Assembly: GCA_002721895.1 (NCBI GenBank) | Contig: PBLV01000065.1 | Coordinates: 6,097-70,096 of the forward strand | Direction: 5' to 3' | From: Verrucomicrobiales bacterium | Lineage (GTDB): Bacteria > Verrucomicrobiota > Verrucomicrobiae > Limisphaerales > UBA1100 | Length of the DNA stretch: 64,000 nt | In this document: positions 45,553 to 54,629 of the stretch, in pieces | How the letters are laid out: each line of letters begins with the position of its first letter | How positions within the stretch are numbered: the first letter of the stretch is position 1 | Notes under the pieces: generated by a model | Told to the model about the DNA's origin: nothing | Databases searched by the model: none | Seen by the model: the letters and a program-made list of their open reading frames with translations, nothing else | Position numbers and translations under genes: made by a program

Positions 45553-46338
45553 CTACTTCCGCGGCCCGTAGCCCAGCTTGGGGTTGCCGTTTTCGTCCAG
45601 CTTGTCGCAGGCCCAGAGCAGTCCGCGGGTGAGATAGTTAATGTATGTCTCGCTCTGCATGGTCTCGTTGTGGTGGCCGATGGTGGTACCAAACACACGG
45701 GATTTGCCGTATTGGTTGGTCCAGATGCAGGCGTGGTTTTTCTTGGTGCGAATGCCGTAGGCCTGACCGAGCACGGTGGTGTTGGGCCATACCTTGGTGA
45801 TTTCGTACAGTTCGCCCTTGGGTGTTTTCCAGCTGTCGCCGAAGCCTTTCATGATGGGGTGCTTGGGCTGCAGGTTTTTGATGTCTACGGCCACGTGCTG
45901 CTGGTGGCGCACGGTGGTTACGCCAAGGAGTTTGCGCCATTCATCGGTGATTTTGTCCGCAGCGCGGTAACTGTGCATGGTGCAGTGCAGCACCACCGCT
46001 GGAACGCCAGAATCGCGGTGTGCCGTAGCCATCCCCTCGACAAAGACCTTGTCACCAATCGCGCCAAAGCATTCGTTGTGCACCACCACATCGTAGTCCT
46101 TAATCCAATCCTTCTTCAGGTAAACGGAGATCCGATGATTCCGGCCCGAGCCGCCTTCATGGATGATCTCCCAATCCACATTGGCCCGCTTGCTGATGCC
46201 TTGGCTGATAATCAGTTTTTGTTTTGCATAATCATGGCAGCAGCCGCCGGTGATTAGCAGCGCCTTCAGGGGTTCGGCGGATTTTGCGGTGAATGCGGCC
46301 AGCAGGGCGCACAGGGCAACGAATCGGATGGTTTTCAT
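45553..46338 (-). CDS. ThuA-like (trehalose utilisation) domain protein, secreted
   Basis: This 261-residue protein has a signal peptide (1-20). A ThuA-like GATase-fold domain follows: KALLITGGCCHDYAKQK, DYDVVVHNECFGA, VPAVVLHCTMHSYR and RVFGTTIGHHNETM. In PVC bacteria such proteins are typically exported and linked to carbohydrate degradation, often with propeller proteins as here (4 bp after the previous gene). The reaction is not established. Confidence 0.88.
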   Translation of the reverse strand: MKTIRFVALCALLAAFTAKSAEPLKALLITGGCCHDYAKQKLIISQGISKRANVDWEIIHEGGSGRNHRISVYLKKDWIKDYDVVVHNECFGAIGDKVFVEGMATAHRDSGVPAVVLHCTMHSYRAADKITDEWRKLLGVTTVRHQQHVAVDIKNLQPKHPIMKGFGDSWKTPKGELYEITKVWPNTTVLGQAYGIRTKKNHACIWTNQYGKSRVFGTTIGHHNETMQSETYINYLTRGLLWACDKLDENGNPKLGYGPRK

Positions 46339-46342
46339 GGAT

Positions 46343-47821
46343 CTACTTGTGCAGGCGGTTGGCGGTGTACCACGCCACGCGATTGACTATCTCCGCGCCC
46401 GAGGTGGCACGCAGGTTTTGGTTAAGGTTGAATTGGTAAATCTTCTCGGCGTTTAACGGCACCGTCAGGTGCGCCACCTTGCGGTCGGCCGAGAGCTTGA
46501 CGGCAGTTGGTTTCATTTTCTTCTGCTTTTCCTTGGGTGAACCATACTGTGGCCGGTAGCGGTATTCGTATTCCAAGATGTCATAGTTCGCCACATCCAC
46601 GCCCGCCGCGGCATCCACCGGCAAGGTAAAGTGCACATCGAAACCGGTCTTGGTCAGGCTGATGTGATGGATTGCCATGGGCGTCGTCTTGCCATCCCAG
46701 CGTACCCGTTGGAGGCCAAACTGCTTGCCGCCCACCGAGCCCCAACCGCGCCCGGTCTGCCCCACCCAAAAGCTGCCGTCCGGCCCAAACACGCCGCGAA
46801 TGCAGCCGGTCTGTAGCGGCGAAATGAAGTTGATGGCCATGCCCTGGAATTCACCACCCACCTTCTCCACATGCAATCGCATGAGGTTGGATTTGGTCTG
46901 GTCACCGAGAATGATCTGCCCGTTGAACGGACCGAATTTGCCACCCGTGTAATCGAACACCGGCTCACCGGGCGAATTGGCCAGTTCACCGTGGGGAATG
47001 AACACCGCCGGGCGCGCGCGCATCTTGCGGTATTCCTCGATGGAAATCTTGTTCAGGTCCTTGCCGATATACTTGGGATGATCGTAATAAGAAGACGGAT
47101 GCCCGTGAAACCGGTCCTTCACCACGTGATGGAGCGTGGAGGTCTCATTCCAGTCTCCCTGATTGTCAGTGTAAAAAATATCGTCATCCTTGCTGATGCC
47201 AATGCCCGCGGGCGACCTCATGCCCAGCGAAAAGGGCACAAATTTTCCATCCGGTGTAATCTGGAAGGACCAGCCTCGGTATTTCGCCGCGCGCCCCATC
47301 TTGGAGTCATGCACGCGCGCCTTGTCCCACTTCGCGCTGCCCGCCCAGCCCGGCCAGCTCAGCGAGGTGTTCAGTGTGCCGTAAAAATTCCCCTTCGAGT
47401 CGCGCACTGGTCCAAAGCTGTATTCGTGGTAATTGTCCGTCAGCCCCCAGCCAGCGTTTACCGTTTGGTACTGGTCGGCGACACCGTCCTTGTTGGAGTC
47501 CACAAGTTTGGTCAACTCCGGTCGTTGCATTACATAAACCACCTTATTCTTGGGGTTCACCCAAAGCCCCAGCGACTCATGCAGGCCGTCCGCAAACAGG
47601 GACCACTTGCCGTTGCCCGTGTTGAATTTCCAAACCTCCCCTTCACGTGTGCAGATCAGGAGTGTCGTTTCGTCGAGAAAGGCCATGCCGCCCACCCCCA
47701 AGGTGATTTCCTTGGGAATGTCGACAGTATCCACCGCGTAACCGGCGGGCAGCCTGCTGGGCGCGGCCTGGACAAAGGCCGCCAAGACGAGAGATGCGAA
47801 GATGAATCGAGTCGGTTTCAT
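46343..47821 (-). CDS. Secreted DUF7133-type beta-propeller (glucose/sorbosone dehydrogenase-like)
   Basis: This 492-residue protein has a signal peptide (1-19). The six-bladed propeller found in PVC membrane-bound dehydrogenase-like proteins follows: LPAGYAVDTVDIPKEI, GGMAFLDETTLLICTREGEVW, RSPAGIGISKDDDIFYTDNQGDW. It lacks the usual c-type heme domain (no CxxCH), so electrons would need a partner. The cupredoxin protein is encoded 1 bp upstream and is a natural candidate. Sugar oxidation in the periplasm is inferred, not shown. Confidence 0.85.
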   Translation of the reverse strand: MKPTRFIFASLVLAAFVQAAPSRLPAGYAVDTVDIPKEITLGVGGMAFLDETTLLICTREGEVWKFNTGNGKWSLFADGLHESLGLWVNPKNKVVYVMQRPELTKLVDSNKDGVADQYQTVNAGWGLTDNYHEYSFGPVRDSKGNFYGTLNTSLSWPGWAGSAKWDKARVHDSKMGRAAKYRGWSFQITPDGKFVPFSLGMRSPAGIGISKDDDIFYTDNQGDWNETSTLHHVVKDRFHGHPSSYYDHPKYIGKDLNKISIEEYRKMRARPAVFIPHGELANSPGEPVFDYTGGKFGPFNGQIILGDQTKSNLMRLHVEKVGGEFQGMAINFISPLQTGCIRGVFGPDGSFWVGQTGRGWGSVGGKQFGLQRVRWDGKTTPMAIHHISLTKTGFDVHFTLPVDAAAGVDVANYDILEYEYRYRPQYGSPKEKQKKMKPTAVKLSADRKVAHLTVPLNAEKIYQFNLNQNLRATSGAEIVNRVAWYTANRLHK

Positions 47822-47822
47822 T

Positions 47823-48893
47823 TTAATTTTTTGGTAAAATGGTCACATTAAATTCGGCGGCTTCCTTGGCGCTGAGCGTCAGCAACGACTTGTCCCCATT
47901 CCATTTGCCCGCGCTGGCTTCCGCCACCACGCGGGCGGGATCAACCCTGAATTCCACGAGCCCCTCCGCGCCATTGACTTTAAAGGCGTATTGCAGGCCC
48001 CGCTTGAGCGCCCCATCCGCCAAGCCGGCATGAAGGGTGATGGTCTGCTTCACGCTCGCACCGCCCATGCTGTAGTAAAACGCCGGCGCACCCAGCCGGC
48101 TATACCCCTGAAACACCGGCTTGGCATCACCAACCTTCAACGCGCCCCGCGCTCCCACCTCGAAGCGTTGGCCAAGAATTTTGCAATGACGTCCTCCGCG
48201 GCCCTTGCGGTCCGGGCCCACATCGAGAAACGCGCCGGTCCAGCCGTACTGCACCGTGCAGGCTTCCGCATCGAACAGGTAATTCACCCCGCCCGGCAAC
48301 CCCACGCAAATGGAGCGGGCCGGTGAGTTTTGCACGAATGCCCGCTGCAGCAGCGGCTTGTCCGTAACCAACAACGCCTGCTGGGCCCGCACCTGCGGCC
48401 GCGCCTTGTTCAGGCGATTCAACGCCTGCTGCGGATTTTTTGAAACGGCCATTACCCCCACCATCGTGAAGGCGTGCCCCGGCAGCGTGCAGACGTACGG
48501 GTAATCGCCCTCTTCCTTGGGCGCCACAAAGTAAACTTCCACGTCCTTGCCGGGCATGGCGATTTGGCTGCTGGCGACGATGGCCGGGTCTTCCGGCACA
48601 AAATGTTTCACCATGCTCTGCGCGCCAAGCTGCAGCGCCTTGCCGGACACGCGATCGCGATCAGCCGTGCCACCCTTTACGAGCACCCAGTTGTGCAGCA
48701 TTTCACAGGTGTTCTTCAGAAGAATCTTCACCTTGGCTCCGGGCGGCACAGCGAGCGCCTCCTTGTCAAAGCGCATCTGGCCGTGTTTCGTGCCGAGAGT
48801 GATTTCAACATCAGGCGTGCCGAAGCCCGCCGGTGGTTTCCCCACCGCCAAGCCGGCAGTGAACAGGAACGTGAGAAAGATTGCGGATCTCAT
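47823..48893 (-). CDS. Secreted cupredoxin (azurin/plastocyanin-like) with C-terminal PVC domain
   Basis: The start at 48893 opens into a signal peptide (MRSAIFLTFLFTAGLAVG). A blue-copper domain follows with ligands His in EMLHNWVLV and Cys, His and Met in YVCTLPGHAFTMVGVM. The second half (about 160-356; ICVGLPGGVNYLFDAEACTVQYGW, GAFLDVGPDRKGRG) is a beta-rich domain often found at the C-terminus of PVC heme or propeller proteins. The 356-residue protein is encoded 1 bp before the propeller gene and may be its electron carrier. The longer open frame upstream has no signal and is not used. Confidence 0.86.
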   Translation of the reverse strand: MRSAIFLTFLFTAGLAVGKPPAGFGTPDVEITLGTKHGQMRFDKEALAVPPGAKVKILLKNTCEMLHNWVLVKGGTADRDRVSGKALQLGAQSMVKHFVPEDPAIVASSQIAMPGKDVEVYFVAPKEEGDYPYVCTLPGHAFTMVGVMAVSKNPQQALNRLNKARPQVRAQQALLVTDKPLLQRAFVQNSPARSICVGLPGGVNYLFDAEACTVQYGWTGAFLDVGPDRKGRGGRHCKILGQRFEVGARGALKVGDAKPVFQGYSRLGAPAFYYSMGGASVKQTITLHAGLADGALKRGLQYAFKVNGAEGLVEFRVDPARVVAEASAGKWNGDKSLLTLSAKEAAEFNVTILPKN

Positions 48894-48957
48894 AAAATCT
48901 TGTGGGGCCCGATTGAACCGCCAAGCCGCTCCATACGCAAAGGTTTTTCCAAAAAAA

Positions 48958-50358
48958 TCACCAGTCATCCGTGCGGAACGGAGCCGCCGGCAGGCCGTGA
49001 CGGTTGATAAGATTGACCACGGGATTGTCCGCCCAGCCATAACGAATGGCGGCAGGTTGATCGACCAACTCACAGGTCACCTCCACGCGGCCGTCTTGGC
49101 GAATGATGGCGGTGGCGCCGTAAAACTTTTTGTCTGCACCGGCCATCGCGAAACCACTGATCTCCCGGCCTTCCCTGGCCTTGAGACCCTCAGCATGGCG
49201 AAAAGTCACGATCACCTTGGCCCCATCGGTCTCGTGCGATTCATACAACGGCCCGCTCGTCGGCACATCGGCCTGATTATAAAACTCCGCCAAGGCCCAG
49301 TTGGCGAGGCGGCGGCCCACGTCCTGTTTGTTTTTCGGATGAATGTCTCTGGCCTCGCCAATATCGATGGTGGTGGCCATGCCGGTGTTGGGCAGCGCCA
49401 AGGTCTTGGCCATGCTCTCGCGTGTGTGCGCCCAAATACTCGGCGCGTTGGGATCAAGATTCACCGCCTTGAAGTTTGGCAACTGCACGAAGAGAAACGG
49501 AAAATCGCCCTGCCCCCAACGCCGGCGCCAGTCGTTGATCATCATTGGCAACTGGATCGCGTACGCCTTGGCAAACCCGATGTGGCGCGAGTTGCGCTCG
49601 CCCTGATACCAGATCGCACCGCGAATGGCATACGGGATGTGCGGGTTCACCATGCCGTTAAATAAATTCGCCGGCTTGTTTCGGTCCGCCGCAGCCTTGT
49701 CTTTCCATGGTTGATGCACCATCTGCAGGCGCTTGTCATCTTTCTGCACCTCCCAACTGGTCCAAGCCTCAATGGCCGTGCCGCCCCAGGAGGAATGTAC
49801 GATGCCAACGGGCACATTCAGTTTTTCGTGCAGCGCGCGCGCGAAGAAATAGGCTGCACCTGAAAAGCCGCCAACCGTCTCCGGGGTGCACTCCGTCCAT
49901 TTGCCGTCCACTGTAGACTGCGGCTCCAACGTCGCCTTGCGGGCGGTGGTGAACATCCGAATGTGGCGAAACTTGGCGGCGGCTTTTTCCTTTTCAAAAT
50001 CGCGACACTTCGAAACCGGCCAGGCCATGTTCGATTGCCCGGAGGCAAACCATACCTCGCCCACGAGCACTTCCTTGAGGCGAATGACGTTTTCGCCCGT
50101 CACCTTGAAAAGCGGGCTCACTTTGAGATCGTTGATGGCATCCAGCCGCACGCGCCACTTGCCATCCGGCCCGGCCACGGTGCGCTTGGTTTGCCCGGCA
50201 AACTCCACCGTCACCTTTTCACCCGGCGACGCCGTGCCCCACACCGGCGCCACGGCTCCGCGTTGCAGCACCATGTAATCGCCAAACACCGGCGCCAGCT
50301 TCACCTCCGCCTGCACCACACTCACGCACAGGCATAAAATCAGAATCGCTTGTTTCAT
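48958..50358 (-). CDS. Sialate O-acetylesterase-like carbohydrate esterase
   Basis: This 466-residue protein (ATG at 50358, just inside the sulfatase stop region) has a signal peptide and an SGNH-hydrolase fold. The nucleophile block is FASGQSNMAWP, the second block is VPVGIVHSSWGGTAIEAW, and the catalytic Asp/His pair is in ARDIHPKNK. Members remove acetyl groups from sialic acids or from plant/algal glycans. In this sulfatase-linked context, glycan deacetylation is the likely job. It is exported. Confidence 0.9.
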   Translation of the reverse strand: MKQAILILCLCVSVVQAEVKLAPVFGDYMVLQRGAVAPVWGTASPGEKVTVEFAGQTKRTVAGPDGKWRVRLDAINDLKVSPLFKVTGENVIRLKEVLVGEVWFASGQSNMAWPVSKCRDFEKEKAAAKFRHIRMFTTARKATLEPQSTVDGKWTECTPETVGGFSGAAYFFARALHEKLNVPVGIVHSSWGGTAIEAWTSWEVQKDDKRLQMVHQPWKDKAAADRNKPANLFNGMVNPHIPYAIRGAIWYQGERNSRHIGFAKAYAIQLPMMINDWRRRWGQGDFPFLFVQLPNFKAVNLDPNAPSIWAHTRESMAKTLALPNTGMATTIDIGEARDIHPKNKQDVGRRLANWALAEFYNQADVPTSGPLYESHETDGAKVIVTFRHAEGLKAREGREISGFAMAGADKKFYGATAIIRQDGRVEVTCELVDQPAAIRYGWADNPVVNLINRHGLPAAPFRTDDW

Positions 50359-50359
50359 T

Positions 50360-51772
50360 CTATTTCCCAAATTTCCATTCCGGCCCTTCGGCCTGCACTT
50401 CGCGGTATTTTTTCACCAGCATGGCCGTGAGCTTTTTCAACTGCTCTGGTTCCGAAGCGGCGAGGTTCTTTTCCTGATCCCGATCGGCCTTCAAATTGTA
50501 CAACTCGAATTCGCTCAAGGGCGTTTCCTTTACCAGCTTTTGATCCGCTGCCCGGAAGAATCCGCCGCCGCGACCACTGGCCTTGCCCCAACTGCCGAGC
50601 ACCATCCAATCGCCCACGCGCATGGCCGCCTTGGGCGCACCCAGCGCGTTGTAGTAATGCCAATATAACGGCACCGTACGCCGGATCGGTTTCCCGCTGA
50701 ACACCTCCACAAAACTGCTGCCATCAATCGCCCGGTCCGGTTTACGCTCGATGCCGGCCAACGCCGTGAGCGTCGGCAGCACGTCCAGCCCGCACACCGG
50801 TTCATCGCTCTCACTGCCTGGCTTAATGCGGCCGGGAAAACGCAGAATGCCCGGCACGCGAATGCCGCCCTCGTACAGCCACAGTTTCATGCCGCGCAAC
50901 GGTCCCGGACTGCCGTACGACCGTCCCGCGCCGCCATAACGCCGCAGAGTTTCCGGGCCATTGTCCGAGGTGAAAAACACCAGCGTATCATCAGCCAGTT
51001 TCAGATCATCCAGCGCCGCCATCAGCTTGCCCACAGCGGCGTCCATGTTTTCCACGTTGGCAAAATACTCGGCCTCCAGCTTGTTCTTAGCCACCTTGGC
51101 ATAGCCTGCGGTCATCTTGTCCGGTGAAGCCACCGGTTCGTGCGGTTCATGGAAACAGGTGAAAAGAAAAAATGGTTTCTTTTTGTCCCGACCATTGCGC
51201 AGCCATTCCACCCCTTCATCGGCCACCAGCTGACAGGCGTACCCTTCCATCGGGCCGACCGGCTTGCCGTTGCGCACAAAGTTGCGGGGATTCTTGTGCG
51301 AAGGCGCCGCATTGTTCTGCGTGGCAAACCAGTGGTTGAACCCATGATCGCCCGGCTGCGGTTGAGCGGGTGAATTAAACATCCCGTTGCAATGCCATTT
51401 ACCGACATGGGCAGTGTCGTAGCCGGCTTCCTTGAGCATCATCGACACCGTCACCTCATCCTTGCGTAGGTGCATCACGTGATTGCCGGGAATCCAGTTG
51501 TACACGCCCGAACGATTCGGCGTGCGACCGGTCAACATCCCCGCCCGCGAAGGCGAACAAACCGGCGCCGCCGCATAACAACTGGTCAACCGCATGCCCT
51601 GTTTGGCCAACCGATCCAGATGCGGCGTCGTGATGTGCGGATGCCCGTAACAGGCCAGATCGCCATAGCCAAGGTCATCGCAGAGGATGACCACAAAATT
51701 AGGTCGTCCATCCTTGGCCACCAATAATGCCGGCCACGCAAATGCCATCAACAAGCAAAGAAAACGGTGCAT
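50360..51772 (-). CDS. Secreted type I sulfatase
   Basis: The start at 51772 gives a signal peptide (MHRFLCLLMAFAWPALLVA). The 470-residue protein has the metal-binding ILCDDLGYGD and the formylglycine signature CSPSRAGMLTG (Cys to be modified). Further downstream are the GKWHCNG block and VFFTSDNGPE. This is a type I sulfatase for carbohydrate sulfate esters, typical of marine PVC bacteria. A maturase for the Cys is not in the window. It is immediately upstream of the esterase, so it belongs to one glycan-trimming unit. Confidence 0.93.
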   Translation of the reverse strand: MHRFLCLLMAFAWPALLVAKDGRPNFVVILCDDLGYGDLACYGHPHITTPHLDRLAKQGMRLTSCYAAAPVCSPSRAGMLTGRTPNRSGVYNWIPGNHVMHLRKDEVTVSMMLKEAGYDTAHVGKWHCNGMFNSPAQPQPGDHGFNHWFATQNNAAPSHKNPRNFVRNGKPVGPMEGYACQLVADEGVEWLRNGRDKKKPFFLFTCFHEPHEPVASPDKMTAGYAKVAKNKLEAEYFANVENMDAAVGKLMAALDDLKLADDTLVFFTSDNGPETLRRYGGAGRSYGSPGPLRGMKLWLYEGGIRVPGILRFPGRIKPGSESDEPVCGLDVLPTLTALAGIERKPDRAIDGSSFVEVFSGKPIRRTVPLYWHYYNALGAPKAAMRVGDWMVLGSWGKASGRGGGFFRAADQKLVKETPLSEFELYNLKADRDQEKNLAASEPEQLKKLTAMLVKKYREVQAEGPEWKFGK

Positions 51773-51779
51773 GCGCCGA

Positions 51780-51873
51780 GTGGAACACAGATCCCCGCGG
51801 ATGCACACTGATTTCATGCGCCTCATGCAGAGATTTGACCATTTTTCTCCGCATCTCCGTGTCTCTGCGTGAG
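51780..51873. repeat. Possible dispersed intergenic repeat (CACAGAT / CTCTGCGTGAG type)
   Basis: The gap between the sulfatase and DapA-like genes has low-complexity words such as AACACAGATCCCCGCGGATG and CTCCGTGTCTCTGCGTGAG. Such words make up dispersed intergenic repeats in several PVC and other genomes, from memory. There is only one copy in this window. Confidence 0.35.
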
Positions 51874-51874
51874 A

Positions 51875-52786
51875 TCAATTATGCCCCAGCAATTCCTTGG
51901 CGGCAGCGGCGATCTTAGCCGTGCCATTGTCACACACGCCGTGCAACAGGGGCAGGATTGGGCCGGTTTCGGCGATGCCGGCCTCGGCGACGGCGGTGTG
52001 CAGCACGCGGATGGGGTTAATGCTGTTTCGGAGATCCTCGAGCGGCTCAAAGGTTTGACGGATGCGTTCGGCCGTTTCGAGATCGCCGGCCTTGAGAGCG
52101 GCAAGCATTTCCATGGAGAGACTCGGCGCCACGCACACGCAGCCGCTGGTGAAGCTGTTTACCCCAAAGCCGTTCACATGCGTGATGGCCGGTTGTTCGC
52201 CGATACCGCTGACGATGATTTGCGGGTCCACACAATTGACCAGTTTGCTAAGGTAATCGTCCTGTGTCGGATCGTCACGCACAATGGCGTACTTGATCCA
52301 GTTCACCACGCCGTCATCCACGAGTGCCTGTGCATCTTCCGGCTCGAGATAGCCCTCGAATTTGATGTAGAGCACGATCGGTTTGCCATAGGCCTCGGCG
52401 AATTTGCGAATACCGGTGGCGCAACCCTTGGGCGTGGCGATGTCGCGCGCGGGCAACACCATGACGGTCGGAAAATCAAAATCACGCAGCACCGATGCCT
52501 GATCCATCGAGGTGCCATACGCCGGACCCACCGATGGCACTACAGTCGTGTTCGCGCCGGCCTGTTCCTGCAGCAACGCCAAAGTGGCAGCGTACTCGGC
52601 CAGAGCAATGTGATAAAACACCGCATTGCCGCCATAGAGCAACGTGCGAATGCCGCCGGCCTCGAGGTGCTGGATGATCTTGGCATTCTCAGTGGCGCAC
52701 ACGTTGAGGTCCGCATCACGCGCCAAGGGCGGCACAGCGATCACGGAGTTGGAAAGCGTCTCGGGAGTGATGGTGGCGGTGTTCAT
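51875..52786 (-). CDS. DapA-family lyase/aldolase (probably 2-keto-3-deoxy sugar acid)
   Basis: This 303-residue TIM barrel belongs to the dihydrodipicolinate synthase/N-acetylneuraminate lyase superfamily. Lys165 in VNWIKYAI is the expected Schiff-base residue and Tyr140 in VLYIK the partner Tyr. The usual GTTGE loop is replaced by YGGNAVF, so it is not DapA itself. It is 5 bp after the IlvD/Edd dehydratase. The two are expected to act in sequence: dehydration of a sugar acid, then retro-aldol or decarboxylation of the 2-keto-3-deoxy product. The exact sugar is unknown. Confidence 0.88.
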   Translation of the reverse strand: MNTATITPETLSNSVIAVPPLARDADLNVCATENAKIIQHLEAGGIRTLLYGGNAVFYHIALAEYAATLALLQEQAGANTTVVPSVGPAYGTSMDQASVLRDFDFPTVMVLPARDIATPKGCATGIRKFAEAYGKPIVLYIKFEGYLEPEDAQALVDDGVVNWIKYAIVRDDPTQDDYLSKLVNCVDPQIIVSGIGEQPAITHVNGFGVNSFTSGCVCVAPSLSMEMLAALKAGDLETAERIRQTFEPLEDLRNSINPIRVLHTAVAEAGIAETGPILPLLHGVCDNGTAKIAAAAKELLGHN

Positions 52787-52791
52787 TGGCT

Positions 52792-54534
52792 TTAATGAAT
52801 TGGAGGCTCAGGCGTAGCCGGGCCGTGTTGCAGAAAATCAAAGTCGCAGCCTTCGTGGGCTTGGGTGACGTGGTTGATATAAAGCTGGCCGTAACCGCGG
52901 GCGTACTTGGGCTCGGGCTTTTGCCACGCGGCCCGGCGGGCCTCGAGCTCCTCATCGCTCACGTGCAATTGAATGGTGCGCTCGGGTACGTTGAGCTCGA
53001 TTTCATCCCCCGTTTGCACCAAGGCCAACGGGCCGCCGACATGGCTCTCGGGCGAGAGGTGCAGCACACACATGCCGTAGCTGGTGCCGCTCATGCGGGC
53101 ATCAGACAGACGCACCATGTCGCGCACGCCTTCCTTCAGCAACTTGTCGGGAATCGGCAACATGCCCCACTCAGGAAAACCCGGCCCGCCCTCGGGACCG
53201 GCGTTGCGCAGGACAAGTACGGTTTCTTTGGTGACCTCGAGATCGGGATCATTCAGCTTGGCCTTGAGGTCCGGGTAATTATCAAAAACCAGAGCCGGAC
53301 CACGGTGCGTAAAAAGATCCTGCGCGGCTGCCGAAGGTTTCACCACGCAACCATGCGGAGCCAGATTACCGCGTAGCACAAACGTGCCACCCTCGGCCTG
53401 CACGGGGTTTTCTGTCGTGCGAATCACATCATCATCAATCAACTCCGCGTCAGCGAGGTTCTGCGTAATCGTCTGGCCGGTGATCGTCGCGCAATCGCCG
53501 TGGAGCTTGTCGCCGAGCTGCGCCATCAACGCCCGCAAACCGCCGGCATTATAAAAATCCTCCATCACATACTCGTCACCGTTGGGACGTACATTGGCGA
53601 GCACGGGTGTGGCGCGGCTGATGCGGTCGAAATCCTCCAGCGAAATATCAAAGCCCGCGCGACGCGCCATCGCAATCACGTGCACGATGGCATTGGTGGA
53701 GCCGCCGACCGCCATGTCCACCGTGATGGCATTCTCAAACGACTCGCGTGTGAGGAGGTCCGACGGCTTGAGATCGGCCCAGGCCAGATCCACCGCGCGG
53801 CGGCCGCAGGCGGTGGACATGCGCATATGTTCGCTCACCATCGCCGGAATGCTCGAGGCGCCCGGCAGGCAGAAGCCCAACGACTCCGCAATCGCCCCCA
53901 TTGTCGAGGCCGTGCCCATCGTCATGCAGTGACCGGGTGAACGGCCGATGGCGTTCTCGAATTTCGTCCAGTCTGCGTCGCACAAATTGCCCGCGCAACG
54001 CTCAGCCCAAAAACTCCACACCGAACTGCCGCTGCCCAAAGTCTCCTTGCCCCAGCGCGCGGTGGACATCGGACCGCACGGCAGGTAAATCACCGGAATA
54101 TCCGCCGAGATCGCGCCCATCAACAGCGCCGGCGTCGTCTTGTCGCAGCCCCCCATCAGCACTGCGGCATCGATCGGGTGACAGCGAAGCACCTCCTCCG
54201 TCTCCATCGCGAGCAGGTTGCGATAAAGCATTGTCGTCGGTTTCATCAGCATTTCGCCCAGCGACATCACCGGCACTTCCACTGGAAAACCGCCCGCCTG
54301 CCATACCCCCTGCTTCACTTTCTCGGCGCGCTCGCGCAGGTGGGAATGACAGGTGTTGAGATCGCTCCACGTGTTCAGGACACCGATGACCGGTTTATCG
54401 CGGTAATCGTCATCCGCCCAGCCCATGCCCTTGAGCCGTGATCGATGCCCGAACGATCGAAGATCGTCTGGTGCAAACCAACGCGCGCTGCGCAGTTTGG
54501 CGGGATCACGATTTTCTGACGAGGGACTACTCAT
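52792..54534 (-). CDS. IlvD/Edd-family sugar acid dehydratase
   Basis: The start at 54534 gives 580 residues, the usual size; a longer frame exists but overlaps the divergent lactonase. Three Cys match the [2Fe-2S] ligands of pentonate dehydratases: Cys62 (NTCHSHL), Cys130 (MGGCDKT) and Cys203 (GHCMTMGTAS). The C-terminal DARMSGTSYGMCVLHLSPE block is typical of the sugar-acid branch rather than IlvD. It dehydrates an aldonic acid to a 2-keto-3-deoxy acid, using Mg2+ and the cluster. The neighbours encode a lactonase (divergent) and an aldolase (5 bp downstream). Confidence 0.9.
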   Translation of the reverse strand: MSSPSSENRDPAKLRSARWFAPDDLRSFGHRSRLKGMGWADDDYRDKPVIGVLNTWSDLNTCHSHLRERAEKVKQGVWQAGGFPVEVPVMSLGEMLMKPTTMLYRNLLAMETEEVLRCHPIDAAVLMGGCDKTTPALLMGAISADIPVIYLPCGPMSTARWGKETLGSGSSVWSFWAERCAGNLCDADWTKFENAIGRSPGHCMTMGTASTMGAIAESLGFCLPGASSIPAMVSEHMRMSTACGRRAVDLAWADLKPSDLLTRESFENAITVDMAVGGSTNAIVHVIAMARRAGFDISLEDFDRISRATPVLANVRPNGDEYVMEDFYNAGGLRALMAQLGDKLHGDCATITGQTITQNLADAELIDDDVIRTTENPVQAEGGTFVLRGNLAPHGCVVKPSAAAQDLFTHRGPALVFDNYPDLKAKLNDPDLEVTKETVLVLRNAGPEGGPGFPEWGMLPIPDKLLKEGVRDMVRLSDARMSGTSYGMCVLHLSPESHVGGPLALVQTGDEIELNVPERTIQLHVSDEELEARRAAWQKPEPKYARGYGQLYINHVTQAHEGCDFDFLQHGPATPEPPIH

Positions 54535-54629
54535 AAATGGTCGCGGGTTTGTAGCGAAAAACCGCCTATGGCGCGAGGCAATTGATGTTTGGACTGGCAA
54601 GCCACCCCGCCTTCCCCGACCATCACCCC

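Noticed and set aside
51875..52786. True dihydrodipicolinate synthase (dapA)
   Set aside because: The GTTGE loop is replaced by YGGNA, and the gene is coupled to a sugar-acid dehydratase rather than to lysine genes.
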